DNA of 64,000 nt from Tanypteryx hageni (lineage: Eukaryota > Arthropoda > Insecta > Odonata > Petaluridae), in the NCBI GenBank assembly GCA_028673005.1, contig CM054112.1, positions 186,818,564-186,882,563 of the forward strand, in the 5' to 3' direction. The notes beneath the pieces were generated by a model that did not search any database, was not told the origin of the DNA, and was given only the letters and a program-made list of their open reading frames with translations. The translations under genes were made by a program, and so were the position numbers. Of this stretch, positions 12,360 to 25,800 are shown piece after piece. Every line of letters begins with the position of its first letter. The first letter of the stretch is position 1.

Positions 12360-14195
12360 TAAAGGAGTTAAAAATTGGAAGCTTACCTACGAAGGTCTTT
12401 GAACTGTTCCCTTCCTAGGTAATCGTTTTCAACGCAAAGTTTTTATATAATTGTCAATTATTGACAAAATTAATGTACATATTTATTATTATTCTCAGGG
12501 ATATGATGATACCTCTCCAGGACCGCTTCGATAGCCGTGAAGGCCTAGCATGAATCGATAAAATCTAATGCTAGAAATTTCTGGCGCTGTTTCTAATTTA
12601 TAACACTATTTGTAAAAAATTAATTACCATTTATTTAAAATTCCATATATGCATAAATTTCTTTTATTGTAGGTGATTTCATGTACATTATTTTAATAAT
12701 TTATGCATAATGAAATTTACCATAGCTGTCAAAATAAAAAAACCTATTATGTAGTATTTACATTAAAATTGTATTAACTTATTGGTACTATCATGAAAGA
12801 ATAAAGAAGTCAGTAAATTTCCTTAACGAATGTTTAAAAGGAATCTGGCAATGATCTCCAACCAATAAAATATTTATGACTGTGTAAATTAAAATAAATT
12901 AATAAAAATATTACAAAAAATGCTCTTTTTATTTTCAACTCGCCATCATAGAAAATTACTCATTATGTCTCTGTTTTTAGTTAAATAATCGCATATAATA
13001 TGATGTAAATGGTGATGAAAAAGCAAGGATTCAAATAGAATAATTTCAAATCCCGCCAGCTAATGACGTCAAAAACTTTCGCTTTCAGTCTCAAGGACAA
13101 GTAAATTTTTGAGCAAAAGACAAAAATCCTGGTTTTGACCTCCAAAAAGGCGAAAAACTCACTCCACTCAGGTTTTGGTCTGCAATTCACCTTGAGGTAG
13201 CCAATATCCCCCGGTCCCTCAGCTATACCCTAAGTTTTGACCTCGGCAGCTGTGATCGATCAAAAGGGATGGCTTAAAGGTATTCCTCAATGACGACGTC
13301 TAATGGGTTAAGTTTTTCTAAACACAATTCAATTGGGCCATAACTGCATTATGAGGAGCCCTTTGCTCAAATATACCATCGGGTAAGATACAACATAGAA
13401 CTAGGTAAAATATATTTAACCATTGCCTCAGAATGGGATGCAGTTATGTGCAAAAAAAACTACTTTGTATTAATTTGATGATTATTAAAAACTTACTTCC
13501 TTAAAAATTACAAGAAACTTGACCAGAAGATTTTTTTGTTTCAACATAACAGCCGATTTTTTATGCTAAATAGGAGCAACAATCTATAGCATTGCTCCCA
13601 AGATTAGAAAATATTTTTATGCCTTTTGCCACAAGCTGTTAAATTCATGAATTTAAACTTAATTATTGATTCAGAATGATGTAAGTTTGAGTCACAGGAC
13701 CAGGTGCAGTCCTGCAGACAGTGCCTCTTAACCCTGCTATTCAATTGGCTTTACCTGGACTAGCTAAACACACTTATATCGCTAGTTTGGTGGTATAAAA
13801 TGTACTCCACACTAGAAAGAATAGATCCAAGTCCCAGTGAAACCTTTTAATTTTTTATTTGGCTTTATTTGAATGCTAATGCCTTATGATATTAAAAGTT
13901 TCAGATCCAGTATGTCATTTTGTTTTTCTTAGATTTAATTTAATTTTTCATCATATGATCCATAGACCCCATCAATTTGTCATATGAAGACATATGTATC
14001 ACTTTGAACAAGATGTTTAGAATTTAAAATAAACAATGGATTTTTTTGTTTTATTTTTCCAAAAATACGTTTACTATATTTACACCCTTTATATCACAGG
14101 TTCAGTAAGATTTTATAGGGCTGCAGGATAATCCCCTGCGATACACATTTTCAACTGCATATGCTCCATGAGAAATCATTACAAAAAATCAAACC
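12360..14195. other. Intergenic stretch without a recognised feature
   Basis: Mixed AT-rich sequence. Only short chance frames were seen, and no repeat ends could be paired. Confidence 0.4.
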
Positions 14196-14199
14196 TCAA

Positions 14200-16445
14200 C
14201 AGTTTAAAAAACACAAGGAATATAATAAATTCCATGATATCCTAAACTTTTTCAGTTGCCCCTGAGAACCCAGGCAGTTGTCTCTCCCTGCTACATATCC
14301 TTTGCCAAGTGGTTTAAGTTGATTATCATGGGTATTCCTTGCTTGATGCAGTAAATGAAATGATGCAGTAAATGGATAGACACACGAGGCAGCTGCTGGA
14401 GTGAAGATCAAATAGAAGATGCCACCATTGGACTGGAATAAAAATAATTTAAATTGAATTACTTGTTTCATATGGAAAATTTCACTGTCTTTTGGCATGC
14501 AAGATAAAAATAATATATTTTTAGATTACCAGTTTTATAAATATATAAGGAGGTGGAAGATGCAAAAAAGGGTTGATATTGTGGACCGAGGGTATGAGAG
14601 TCATCTGTATGATTTCTTAAATATAATATAGCTTCAAGATGCTGAAAGAGATTTGGGGAATCAAAATTTTATTCCATCAAAAAAATGAGCAAGGTCACAG
14701 AGAGAAATTTTTAAATAAAGTAAGTATTTTGTGGAACTGCTCATAGTGCTACAAAGTGGCAAGCAGATAATATTTAGTAATGTGTCATTACATGCTATTC
14801 TGAGAAAGTTGGAAGTATTTTTTTTATAGGTTTTGGAAGATAAATTAATACAAATTAATTATTAATATGGGTTGCTACAGTTTTTCAGCCTGAAACTTAT
14901 CAGAATAGCATTTTAGATGCATATACATAAAATATGCTGAACATTCAAAATTTGTTATTTAGTGATATGTACATATATATTTTGTACAGAATTAAAGAAA
15001 TGGATCAACTCACCATATATATAAATAAACATATACATCTTCTTGACTCTTTCTCCCCGACTGGCCTCAACCTCCGCTAACCCTATTAGCCTCCTTACTA
15101 TGTTTCCTCTGTTACATTGTAGCTATTTGCACTTTACCTCACCACACTCCCTCCTTATTGGCTATCCACCCTTCCTACCCCCCGCCTCCTCCAATCATCA
15201 ACCTCCCCACATCAACCTGTCATTACCCGCCCAGAGTGTCACTCTCAGTTACTCTATCGCTGAAGAAGGGCATAGGCCCGATAAGCTTGCGATTCTTTGT
15301 TGTGTGCGTTTATTTACGTGTGTCTCTTCGACGCCCCCAGCAACCTGCCAACTTGGTCTCTGACTTGGTGTCTGCTGGGCTTCCTTCAACACCTTGTTGC
15401 CACCCTCATCACTACCTTTTCATTTCCTTAAGTTTATATATATATATATAACTACTTTAAAGTATTCAGCTGAAACTGTAAGAGATCAGTGAAATGATAA
15501 GCTATATTACACATATTTGTTGCATTAAATATTTAGTTAATTTTCAACAAACTAAATATCAGCTCTATGGTTCATAAGATTATTAATATTTCTTATTCGT
15601 GTAATACTGTGAGCAGCATCTGTCAATAAACATAAAAAGATTTTGAGACTCAAAAGTATTATAGAAATCTTTATCAAATATCTTGAACCTGTTAATAGCC
15701 ATTATTCAAGTCTTTACTTTCATTCTAGGAAAGTATCTCAAGTTTTAGATTAATAACGGTTATAATATGAAATGAAAAGTTAATAAGGATGTCTAAATTA
15801 TTTCAATAGAACAACTTTTTAACTTTGTAAATAATAACATAATAAATTTAAGTGAATAGAAAAATTACCTTGGCTGCTATGAACACAACTCCCTGGATGT
15901 AACTGCTATAAATAACGACTGAAATTAAGCATTACACCAAGTTGTGCTCCAGTCACCATGACAAATGGAGCAAAGCAAGCAAATAGTGCACATATTCCAT
16001 GCCTACATGGAAATTCAAAGCTTTGTTCAGATGTGTTAGTAGATATTCAAATCCAAAAGAGTTCTAGGAAGTAATTTAAATAAAGCATTACCAAAGGCAT
16101 ATTTAGCTATGTAATGGAAATCAAGGCAATAGGAGGAAAAGAAAGAAATGGGATGAAATACTTCATAGATAAGATCTGTATGATCACCCCTCAAACAACA
16201 TGGTTTCAATAAATTAGGTAAGTTCTTAAAGCCACTGGATGCTGTTTCTCAAAAATAAATGAGTTGCCAAATGCTACAATTTGATCAAAGATCTATTCAG
16301 AATTAATAGAGACTAGGAAAGAACGGTGTGCCAATCCACATAAGGCAGCTTAAATTTTTTTTCCATAGTGAATTCATTCTTTGTTTCAAGCAAGTGCTGC
16401 TGAGAAAATTTCCAAAACCCTCCATACATGTCTCCTTCAGCATTC
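14200..16445 (-). other. Exon-like segments on the minus strand, unidentified
   Basis: Three segments have splice-like borders in minus orientation. At 16445 the acceptor TTTTGTTTTGGCAG precedes a frame beginning NAEGDMYGGFWKFSQQ, open to 16313 (a second frame is open too). At 15923 the acceptor CTTAATTTCAG precedes a 50-nt segment ending YIQGVVFIAAK before donor AAG|GTAATT at 15874. At 14434 the acceptor TTTTTATTCCAG precedes SNGGIFYLIFTPAAAS, which is in phase with the preceding segment. They are suggestive of a membrane protein gene but no family was recognised and no complete chain could be built. Confidence 0.2.
15036..15430 (+). other. GC-rich segment with CTGAAGA hairpin, possible retroelement 3' end
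   Basis: In an AT-rich setting this 400-bp block is C-rich and contains, at 15256-15293, ATCG, CTGAAGA, the hairpin GGGC-ATAG-GCCC, GATA and CGAT. Similar CTGAAGA...hairpin...GAAA strings are common near the ends of Penelope-like and some LINE elements. A TATATATATA tract ends the block. No reverse transcriptase was found next to it. Confidence 0.35.
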
Positions 16446-18121
16446 CTGCCAAAACAAAAAAGATAAAAATAAAACACTTAATTTAAAACAAAACGCAATT
16501 AAGGTCATTTAAGTTTTTTTACCTACACCCCCTTGTTTTATGACATTGACACTTCAAATTCCTCTGAGAAAGAAAAAAGTGGTTTTTGATCAGTTTTACC
16601 TTTCATCATTATATAATCAAATATGTAGATTGAAATACTCTGATGGCATCGAAGTGCTTACAATAATATTTTTTCTCTTTGTTTCAATACTGTCTGAATT
16701 AAATACAATCAAACCACAATTTAGCACCCTCTTATATAGTGTCACCCTCGCACAGTGGCATATCTAGAAATGGGTTTAGGGGGGAGGGGGGGTTAACCCT
16801 AGTAACCAACGGCTGCTCTTTCAGTGATTAGGCAACCCGTGTTACAGCAAATGCTGATTTATCAAGGCTTAGGAAATCTTCATTTAATTCTTATTTTTTC
16901 ACACAGATAGTATGTTACGAGATAATACAACAAAATAACTTAAAAGTAAAATCAGTAAGAAATTGCTAATAGTACAGGATTTACCATTGCTGCTTCTAGG
17001 TTTAAAATTCATAATTCAATTCCCAAGAGATTAATAATGAAGGATGCCAATAGGTACTGAAAAAATTAAAAGTGAAAAGTGAGGATAAAAGAAACAGCAT
17101 AAATTTACAATTTCATTGAGAGTACCTATCTCAATTTTATATCAGCAGAACCAAAATAAATCATACCATTATTGACAGTGATATAGGATGTATGGGACTA
17201 CAACATCGAATAACAAAATTTCTTTAGCATTTCTGGTATGATTTTCAAAAACATACAAGATGAAGCATGTATATTTACTGAAAGCTAGATCTCTAACTGT
17301 AACTTGAGCCTTTGAAAAATTCTCTCATGGATTGGAAAGCGTGCAGCAAACACATCAGTGGATTACAGCTCAAAAAATCTTAGCTGACGCAGGTGGTACA
17401 GATTACAATTAACTGCCTGTGAATTTGTAAAAACTTTACTTCTGATAACAGTGATTTTGATCTCTATGAGACAATGAGCTTAAGTCATTTTTGGGTACAG
17501 AATAGAAAGTTTTGGGAAAATCGGGACATTAGAGTCATTTTGTGGAATAGTCCTGAAAACTTGAGGAAGGTTAATCATCTTTAATAGTTATCTGCAGTGA
17601 GATCATTTTCACCAAAACACTAAATAAAAGTATGAAATTATTATTTTTAGATTTTTGATTGAATTTTATTACCTGAATTATTATTACAGTTAAGTGAAAA
17701 CTGATGCAAATATAATGCTGGTAGAATAAAATATGATGTATTATAGTTATTTCTATTTGTTGAGTGAAAGGTGATGGTAAGCATAGGCTTCAGATTACTT
17801 AAAAGTGAGATGCTCAATTTAACTAATTTTCATAACAGAAAGCTAATTATAAATACTTAGTCAATGAAATGAACTTTTTATTGGCTACACATTACAAGAA
17901 ACTTATGATTTATACATACCCTTCACAAATGAACCATTTTAATTGGTTCATTTAAGACAAAATCATCATATTTTGGAAATTCACAATCAAGATTTGCATT
18001 TTTTAAAACAATTACTTCTAAGTATACAACCAAGCAATACTATAACAGAGAAGATTTAAACATGATACTATATGAAGAAGTAAAAAGGCAACAATTGAAT
18101 TTAATCTTACAAAAACAAATA

Positions 18122-18566
18122 CACCACAACCTTGTTTATCCTATCCTAGCTGATCTGGTTTGCATTTTACCCAGAACATTTTAGATAAGCTTAAAATGAT
18201 TTAAAATAATGTGCTATGGCACTACCCATGTAATACTGAAATACTATTCTTACAAATAGAATCAGATGCCTGTGAGATAGGGAGGCAAAGAAATGATACT
18301 CTAAGACTAAAAAACAGGAAATTACAGTTCTTCTAATAGAATTGTTCCATATTAAACTATAATCTAAACTTTTTAATGCTGTAATTTCTGCATTTGATCC
18401 AACTAATCTTCTTATATTGCTAAATAAAATAATTAAATTTCACATTTCATTGCAATGCATACAACAAAAAAATTTTGTTTTAAAACCCACTAACACATCA
18501 TTCCAGATTTAAAAAAATCTGAATTATGTCTGTTCCTTATTGATCTGAATAAACAAGGTTGTAGTA
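18122..18566. mobile_element. Tigger-like MITE with TA duplication
   Basis: The left end CACCACAACCTTGTTTATCC and the inverted right end (minus strand TACTACAACCTTGTTTATTC) match over about 18-20 bp and resemble the ACAACCTCGTTTATCCG ends of Tigger/pogo elements. TA dinucleotides flank at 18120-18121 and 18567-18568. The 445-bp interior has no coding capacity. Confidence 0.65.
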
Positions 18567-19656
18567 TAGCAAGATATTTTATAAATTATCGAATTGAGCA
18601 TGCATGAGAATAGACTTTTAAACAAATGAAGAAGCATATTAACTCATATAATGAATGAGTTAACAATTCATACGTTACATTGAATGTGAACAACAACCAA
18701 CATGGCTAGTTTAGAAATATTGCTTTATTGCAGGTATGATCCTTAGACTGAGTTGTTCCTGTGGAATTTTAATGGCTAAATTTATTGATTACAAGTCTTA
18801 CATATTGACTCTGAAAGAGTGACCTCGGTAGAATTTTGTGGAATAAAGTGCTTGTCATAAGGGCAATAACCATTACCTACAGTCAAATTTGTGTCTTTTA
18901 TTTAACCCTTTGTGATTTTAAAACCTCCTGCGACATGTAACAGGTTCCCAAAAATATAGTTCTGAGTATGCATTTCTCACTTTTAGATATCATGTTCCTT
19001 GGTGAAATCATGCAGCCAAAACTTACCCATTAAGCCTAGTCTATGAAAAGCTGTCTTGAAAAAATACAATGCATGAGATTGCAGGCATAAAAACTTACTG
19101 GTATAGATAACAGGTCATTTTCTTCCTTAAAATATTGCATGACACTGTTAAAAAATACAAGAAATATTGAAGCTGCAGTGTAAATACATTGAATCTATAT
19201 GAAGAGCACTTGTTTTGTATTAAACTTGAAGCAGTGAGTCAACCATGATAAAAAATTTACCAATGAATTTATTTTACAAGAAAATATTAAAAATCACAGT
19301 ACTTGCCATGACTAGATGTTTTAAATAGTTATTTTACATATATGTATAATTAAACAAAAATTCAAAACTTTTGTGCAATATAATTGGAATACATTTAGGT
19401 GAATCAAGATAATTATTTAAGGAACAACAGCTTTAAATAAGTTGCTCTGAAAAGTTTAAAAAATAACAAAATATAAATATAACAATCAACAAAAGGGAAA
19501 TTGTGAAAGTATTCCATGAAAAAATGTTTAGCTGTCAACATTTCAACAATATATACTTCAAATAATGTATGTACAAATTGTTCATAACTAAAAGTCTTCA
19601 ACAAAAATTACTTATAATACTAATGTGTCTTAATATTCAGACTGAAAAAATAATTA

Positions 19657-19662
19657 TTTATT
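19657..19662 (-). terminator. Candidate polyadenylation signal of KIF3A
   Basis: AATAAA on the minus strand, about 40 nt after the KIF3A stop codon. It would give a very short 3' UTR. Other AATAAA hexamers occur further downstream in this AT-rich region, so the signal actually used is uncertain. Confidence 0.3.
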
Positions 19663-19700
19663 TTTCAGATCAGAAGAGAAGATAAAAAAATTATTGAAGT

Positions 19701-19898
19701 TCATTTTTTAACAGCTGAAAGAGGGCGTATGCCAATAGCTGTCTTTGGGCGCATCAGCTGGGAACGGGCTCTTCGCATCGAGGGCCCACTTATCCCAGAA
19801 GTGCCTATGTTGGTGCCATATTTGTGGAATCTCACAGGATTACGTAAACCCTCAGGAGTATATGACAGGTAGACATTCTCAAGATTTGGCTCTGGGAA
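19701..19898 (-). CDS. KIF3A: KIF3A exon 13, C-terminus
   Basis: Encodes [19 protein letters not shown], corresponding to human VDLSHVYLAYTEESLR, then a basic tail with [13 protein letters not shown] and the end SAVKK before TGA. Acceptor TTTCTGTTCCAG. Confidence 0.95.
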   Translation of the reverse strand, partial: FPEPNLENVYLSYTPEGLRNPVRFHKYGTNIGTSGISGPSMRRARSQLMRPKTAIGIRPLSAVKK

Positions 19899-22800
19899 CT
19901 GGAACAGAAAAATAGAATGATAAATACATACTGATAAAAAATCTGCGCCCAATTTCCATTGTAGGTAATGACATGTTGCTAATGTGTAAAGAGATGAAAT
20001 ACAATTCCCTTTACAACCTTAATGGGACAGTGGAAAAAATGCCAATCTAGGGAAAATGTAAATTGCAGCAAATGAATAAATTAAGCAGACCTTACTTTAT
20101 ACACTTAATACAGTGAAAATTTGGTTGATATAATTCTATAATTTATTAAAATATAAAAATAATGAAAAGAATTTAGGATAAACTTGCCTGTAGGCACTGC
20201 ATTGGGAACCTCTGCTCTAGAGTGATTAAGTACTTATTTTGAGTGCATATTGAAGACAATAACATTTAACAAGCAATTAGAACAGATATGATTCACAAGA
20301 ATTTTTCAACAAAAATTCAATGCACTTCAGTTATAAATATTCATAATGACATTTCAAAATGTTTCAAGAAAGTAACAATGCTATACGAGTTGCATCTCAC
20401 TTAAATTAGGAATCTTGAATTTTTTCTGATCTCTCTTACAAAATGCAAATTGAATGACAAAAACTCTTGAATAAACTAAACATTTACAACAGCCTAATGA
20501 TTAAAACAAAGCAAAATTAATGATTAAAAACTATTCTTAACTTTACCTCTTTATCCTGAGGTCTTGTTGTGGTGTTTGTTTGTTTGCGCATATTGTTGCC
20601 AGTATATGCTACACATTTCAGCTGCCATTCACCAATATCCTCATTCCAGTGAACAAAACGATCAATTTGTTCCTATGGATTGCAAAGAAAACTTAAATGA
20701 TCAATACCGTCAAGACCCGCATATAGGACGGACCTTTTTTTTCAAATTTTTTAAGCTAAAAAGTATGATGAGTTTTATACACGGGTACATAATATTTCAT
20801 GTTTTTCTCTCTACGAAATGTTTGATGAAAAATGAAAAATAAACAGCTGCAAACTAATATTTATTAACCATCAAAGTGTCTTAATTAAAATAAAACTTTT
20901 TAATATGAAAAAATATTGCACTTTTACAAAAAATAATTGTAAATACACGATATTTTGGTTTCATTAGCCACTCATACATGGATACTAAACATTTTTCATT
21001 CTTTCTGTACGTAGTCTTCAGTTAAAATGAAATACCTGATAACTAAAATTAAAAAATCAAGTGTCTGCTCATTGAAAAATATCTTCAATCAAGAAAACAA
21101 ATCCAACTTTTCAAACAATTTCCCTAAAATCCTAGAAATTTGCCATCATCGGAGTCATCATCAGTAATATGGACCTCGTCGTGAACTTCATTTGTTTGTG
21201 AAGCTTCAGATTTGTCTGATTCTGATTTTGCGGTCCATAATATGTCAACTTCACTTCCATCTAAAGCATTAGTTATGCAACATTTTATGAATCCCTTAAT
21301 TATCGTTTCTGAGGGGAGGTCATTCCATGCTTCTACGATTCACTGACAGATTGTTTTTATATCTACTTTACGAATGAGTCCACCTTTGGTGAATGTGTGT
21401 GTGCCATTCACCATCCAATCGGCCCACTTCTTCTTCAGTGCCAATTTAAATGGCTTGTTAACAGCAACGTCTATAGGCTGCAGGATCGATGTCATTCCCC
21501 CTGGAATAATAACCAAATTTGTCTTCATTTCAAGGAGTTTCTTTTTTACTTCGGGATGTGTGTGGCATCGGAATGCATCTAAGACCAGGAGAGATCTTTG
21601 ACGCAGGCAAGCATGACAGTGAAACGATTTTTTTCATTTCCCGTTCCTCTCATTGTGACGGTTCTTGCACCTCTCTCATTTACAATTGTATCAGATGGCA
21701 TATCAAATGTTAATGGCGTTTGGTCGGCGTTGCCTATTTGACTAAGTGAAAATTGAATTTCTTTCTAAATTGTATTATATAGGACTGGTATGCAATTAAT
21801 TTCTCCTCGTGATCTTTGGGTAAACGTTGACTTATCATAGTACGTCAGCGGATTGATAAATTGTGTCTTTTGTAGAAACGATGACACCAATGCATAGACG
21901 CTTTGAAGTCTTTAATGGTTAATTCTTTGGATAATCTCAAAGCTTGCACACAAACAGCTGATGTGTTAACACCCAAGGAGTCCCTTCTTGTATCTTTTAT
22001 CCATTTCAGTAAGCATTCTTCCATTTCAGGATGGTTTGCTTTACTACTGCAGTTCGCCTTTTTGGTCTTACCCATAGTTTTTATTGTTTCTTCAGCCTTT
22101 CTCCATTTTCTTATAAGACATTCACTGGGCCCAAATTCATGTTCAGCTGCTCTATTACCATGTTCTTTAGCATACTGACATACTCTTAATTTATAATTAG
22201 CATCATAACTTTGTCTCTTGACTTTCATTTTTTCTATCATAGATAAGGGCAAAAATGAAATCCATTAGTAAGAGATTAATAATCCATGCTATCATTTGTA
22301 AAGTAGGGATGTAAGTTCGTTTTATATACGTAGTAATACTTGAAGAAATTTACCTGCGAATTAGCTGGGTATCGCAAAAGTATTATCAATGTAATTTTTA
22401 ATCTTCAAAACATCAAATAGGTAATTGCAGGAACTCAACAAAGGAATAACCATACCTGCCTACAGTTAAACATTTTGTTTCTACATAGATCTCAACCTTC
22501 TATTTTGCCTAAAGCATCATTTGGAAGCACCATGAAAATTATAGTCAATATTAAATATTTGAAGAAATCTTTATCAATAATTGAAATAAATAACTTTTTT
22601 AAATTCAAGATATTTTATTTTTACTGCAAGTTTCACAGACTATCGCAGAAATTTTTACCGAGTTTTTTATTTCAATTGGGTAGGAGTCATGAAAATCTGC
22701 TACATTTTATCTTCTACATTGCTTCCAACGTGTTTTACTATATCCTGTAATAAGTAGTTTTGACATAGGTAAATCTCATAATACAAATACTTCAGTAAAT

Positions 22801-25800
22801 CCACTTTTCAGATCATACTTAGCAGAAAGTATATTCGACGGAAATTATATAATAGAATGGATATGGATCTTTTATTGCAACTTATTGTTTATTCTTAGAA
22901 TTTTATGAGAAAACCTTCTTGCATCCTATACACGGGAACAGAAAATTCTCAGAATTTGAGCCGAAAACCTTCCTGCATCCTATACATGGGTCTTTACGGT
23001 ATTTCATAAATACAAATACAAAATTTATGTAGAAACCTTTTTTGGTATTGTTCCAGGGCCCCTAAATTTCTTAATCTGTGCATCCAAAATCAGTAGCAGT
23101 GAAAAATATGCAATTTATGTAGCAATACTTAAAAAGTATTGCGGCATGTGGAAAAGTTGCAATTTAAAATCATTTTGAAATGATACAGGAAAATTGCTCT
23201 CAGAACTGCACACACCAAAAGAAGGAAACATTTTTCTTGTTGAAATTACTCAGATGCATTCCAATGAACCCAAAAATTTATTGGGATGGAATAAACTATG
23301 CATATATTTTTACTTTCTCCATATACGTAGTATAGGAGAAAGTATTGTATTCATGAAAAAAATCGACTTCGAGAATCAATAGAAATACAGGTTTTGAGGT
23401 CCCTTGAACACGTTTTGACCATTTTCTCGACGTCTGTGTGTGTAGGTGATAGCTTTTTGTGGGTGCTCTAACTCAAAAACTATTAATCAGGTCAATGCGA
23501 TATTTTATATTTAACAGTTTTATAAAATTCAGAAGAACTGACTAGTTTTTGGTGAAAATCGGTCAACTGGAAGTGGGTGTTTACTCTTGTCACATCCGTT
23601 ATTTTAAAGTATTTGCTTTAATATTTGATAAATGTAAAAATGTACTGGAATAAAAGTTATAGGAAATTTCATTTTCTACAACCTTTGTTTGGAACATTTT
23701 TCCATATAATGCATTATTTAAGAGATATCTTATATTTTTAGCTGCCACCACCACGCCACCTATTGATGACTATTGTTAACAATTGATGCTTAGTTACATC
23801 TTAGTAACGCTCCTTTTTCTTTTCTTAATTGTTGGAGCTTTGTGACTATATCCAATATTAGATGGTTAGTGTTTGAGTTTATTTCTGTTCTTTGTAAAGT
23901 CTAAAATGTTCTCGCAGTTTCTTAAAATATTTATTATTATGTAACCTATTTGGAATTTTTAGAAATATTACAGATATGGAGAAAGTCATGTGGTGGCCAC
24001 ATCAGATTTTATACTAAACTTTTATTAATTTTTAATTTAGTCACCATAATAGCCTTATCTGTTGATAAAACAGAATGCAATCTTTTGTATCTTTTAATTA
24101 AATTATCTAAATAGCTCAATTAAATAGACTTATTTACAGGGCAGGAAAGGTGCTGATTTTAGGTGACTTTACATAAAAGGGGGTGGAAGTTGCTGCTTAG
24201 AAGGGAGATGTCTTGAAGTTTATCAAAAGTATGAAAATATAAAATACCTGAAACTCAGGAGGTATAAGGTTTTCTATGATTAGTGATTGAAGTCGCAACT
24301 CTCTGCTCAGCCCACGGATACCATCCAACAGTCCTTCCATCTCTCGTTGTTTCTCGGACTGCACATCACTCAACTCAGCCTTAGCAGCAAGGATCAGAGA
24401 ATAAACCTTGCGAATTTTGCGTCCTTTAGCTGCACATTCTTCTGCCAATGATGAATACTTTTCTTCGATATCTATTCTCTCAGCCTGCAATCCAAAATAA
24501 AGTCATCATGACACAAAAGCAGACAAGACTTACTGATTATGAATATATGAAGTGAAATACCATAAAGGTATCAGAGTGAATCCAGTCTTTCAAATGTTAA
24601 ACATCTTTATGGTACTGAAGTAAAATATATTTGAATGAAAAAATTTAGCATGGCTGGGAATGAATTGTCTTCTACATATATGTAACACTAGCTTAATGAT
24701 AGTGCACCAACATACATGGTTGCAGAACTGGATTCAATTGTTAGTCATTCCTAGGGTGACCATACATTCCATTTTAGGGCATTTTCCAGACCGTCCTGTC
24801 GTTTTGGACAAAAAAGCCATTTTGTCCCATTTTAAAACCTATTGCATTAAAAATTCAGATTTTCTGATAGTACAGCAAAAATTACTATTATACATGTACG
24901 ATTCTCAGAAATATTGACCTTACTAAGTTGTAATTCATAATTTTTATGCGTTCTTTGCACGAAGTGAATGCATATAGAGGAGATAGTTTCCATCCGCATG
25001 TTAAAACTCTGGAACCGCTGGACATATTTTGATGAAATTTGGTATAGGGGAATTTTGCTAAAATTGGTCAACCGACTCCAATTTTGGTTAATATCAGACA
25101 ACAATGACAACCACTTTACATGAAGACCTACAATGTTCCTTTGTTTCAACTCTGGAATTGCTGGACGTATTTTGATGAAATTTGATATTGGAGAGTTTTA
25201 GTAAAATTGGTTGACCAATTCCAATTAAATTCAGACAATAATTAAGACTACTTTGCATGAAGACCTACATGTATTTTACAACGTACATCACTTGCTTCTC
25301 ATTAAATACTCATCTGCAAAAAATATTGAGAACATTGTGAAATCTCAAAGGCTTTTGGAAACTCTGTGTACTCTGACATGTAGTACACCTTTCCAATCTT
25401 GTTCAGTCTAGGAAAGTTTGAATAAGGCCATGGTTACAACTCCATTGAACAGGAAACATATTTACTTGCCGGCATTAGGTATTATGATCTCCGTATTGTT
25501 AGAAATCTTGAAAGGAAAATAAGAAAAATGCGGAGTATGGACACGTTCAGAACAAAGATATTTATTCCACAATAGCGGCGAGCAAGCTGAGCCAACCACA
25601 CTCCACCAACGCTATTCTCTCAATGCCCCGGGGGAAAGTGACTGGATCAGAAGCGGCTGTCGTCCACGACATACCCACGTCACTCTGACGTCATGCCGGT
25701 GATTTGCTTGTTTCCAGTGGATTCTCTGATGTTTCTCGGCTTCATTGCTAGCAGTATCATTTCATTGTTAGCTCTGAATGAGCTTTGGTCTCTGTAGTTG

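Noticed and set aside
12980..13190. 69-codon minus-strand frame
   Set aside because: AT-rich, no recognised motif, no convincing donor or partner exon.
16754..16800. CAGTGGCATATCTAGAAATG followed by a G-run, resembling a hAT left end
   Set aside because: No inverted partner or 8-bp duplication was found nearby, so it was left out of the feature list.
18900..18915. TTAACCCTTTGTG, like a piggyBac-type end
   Set aside because: No inverted CAAAGGGTTAA partner within several kilobases; likely chance or a solo remnant.
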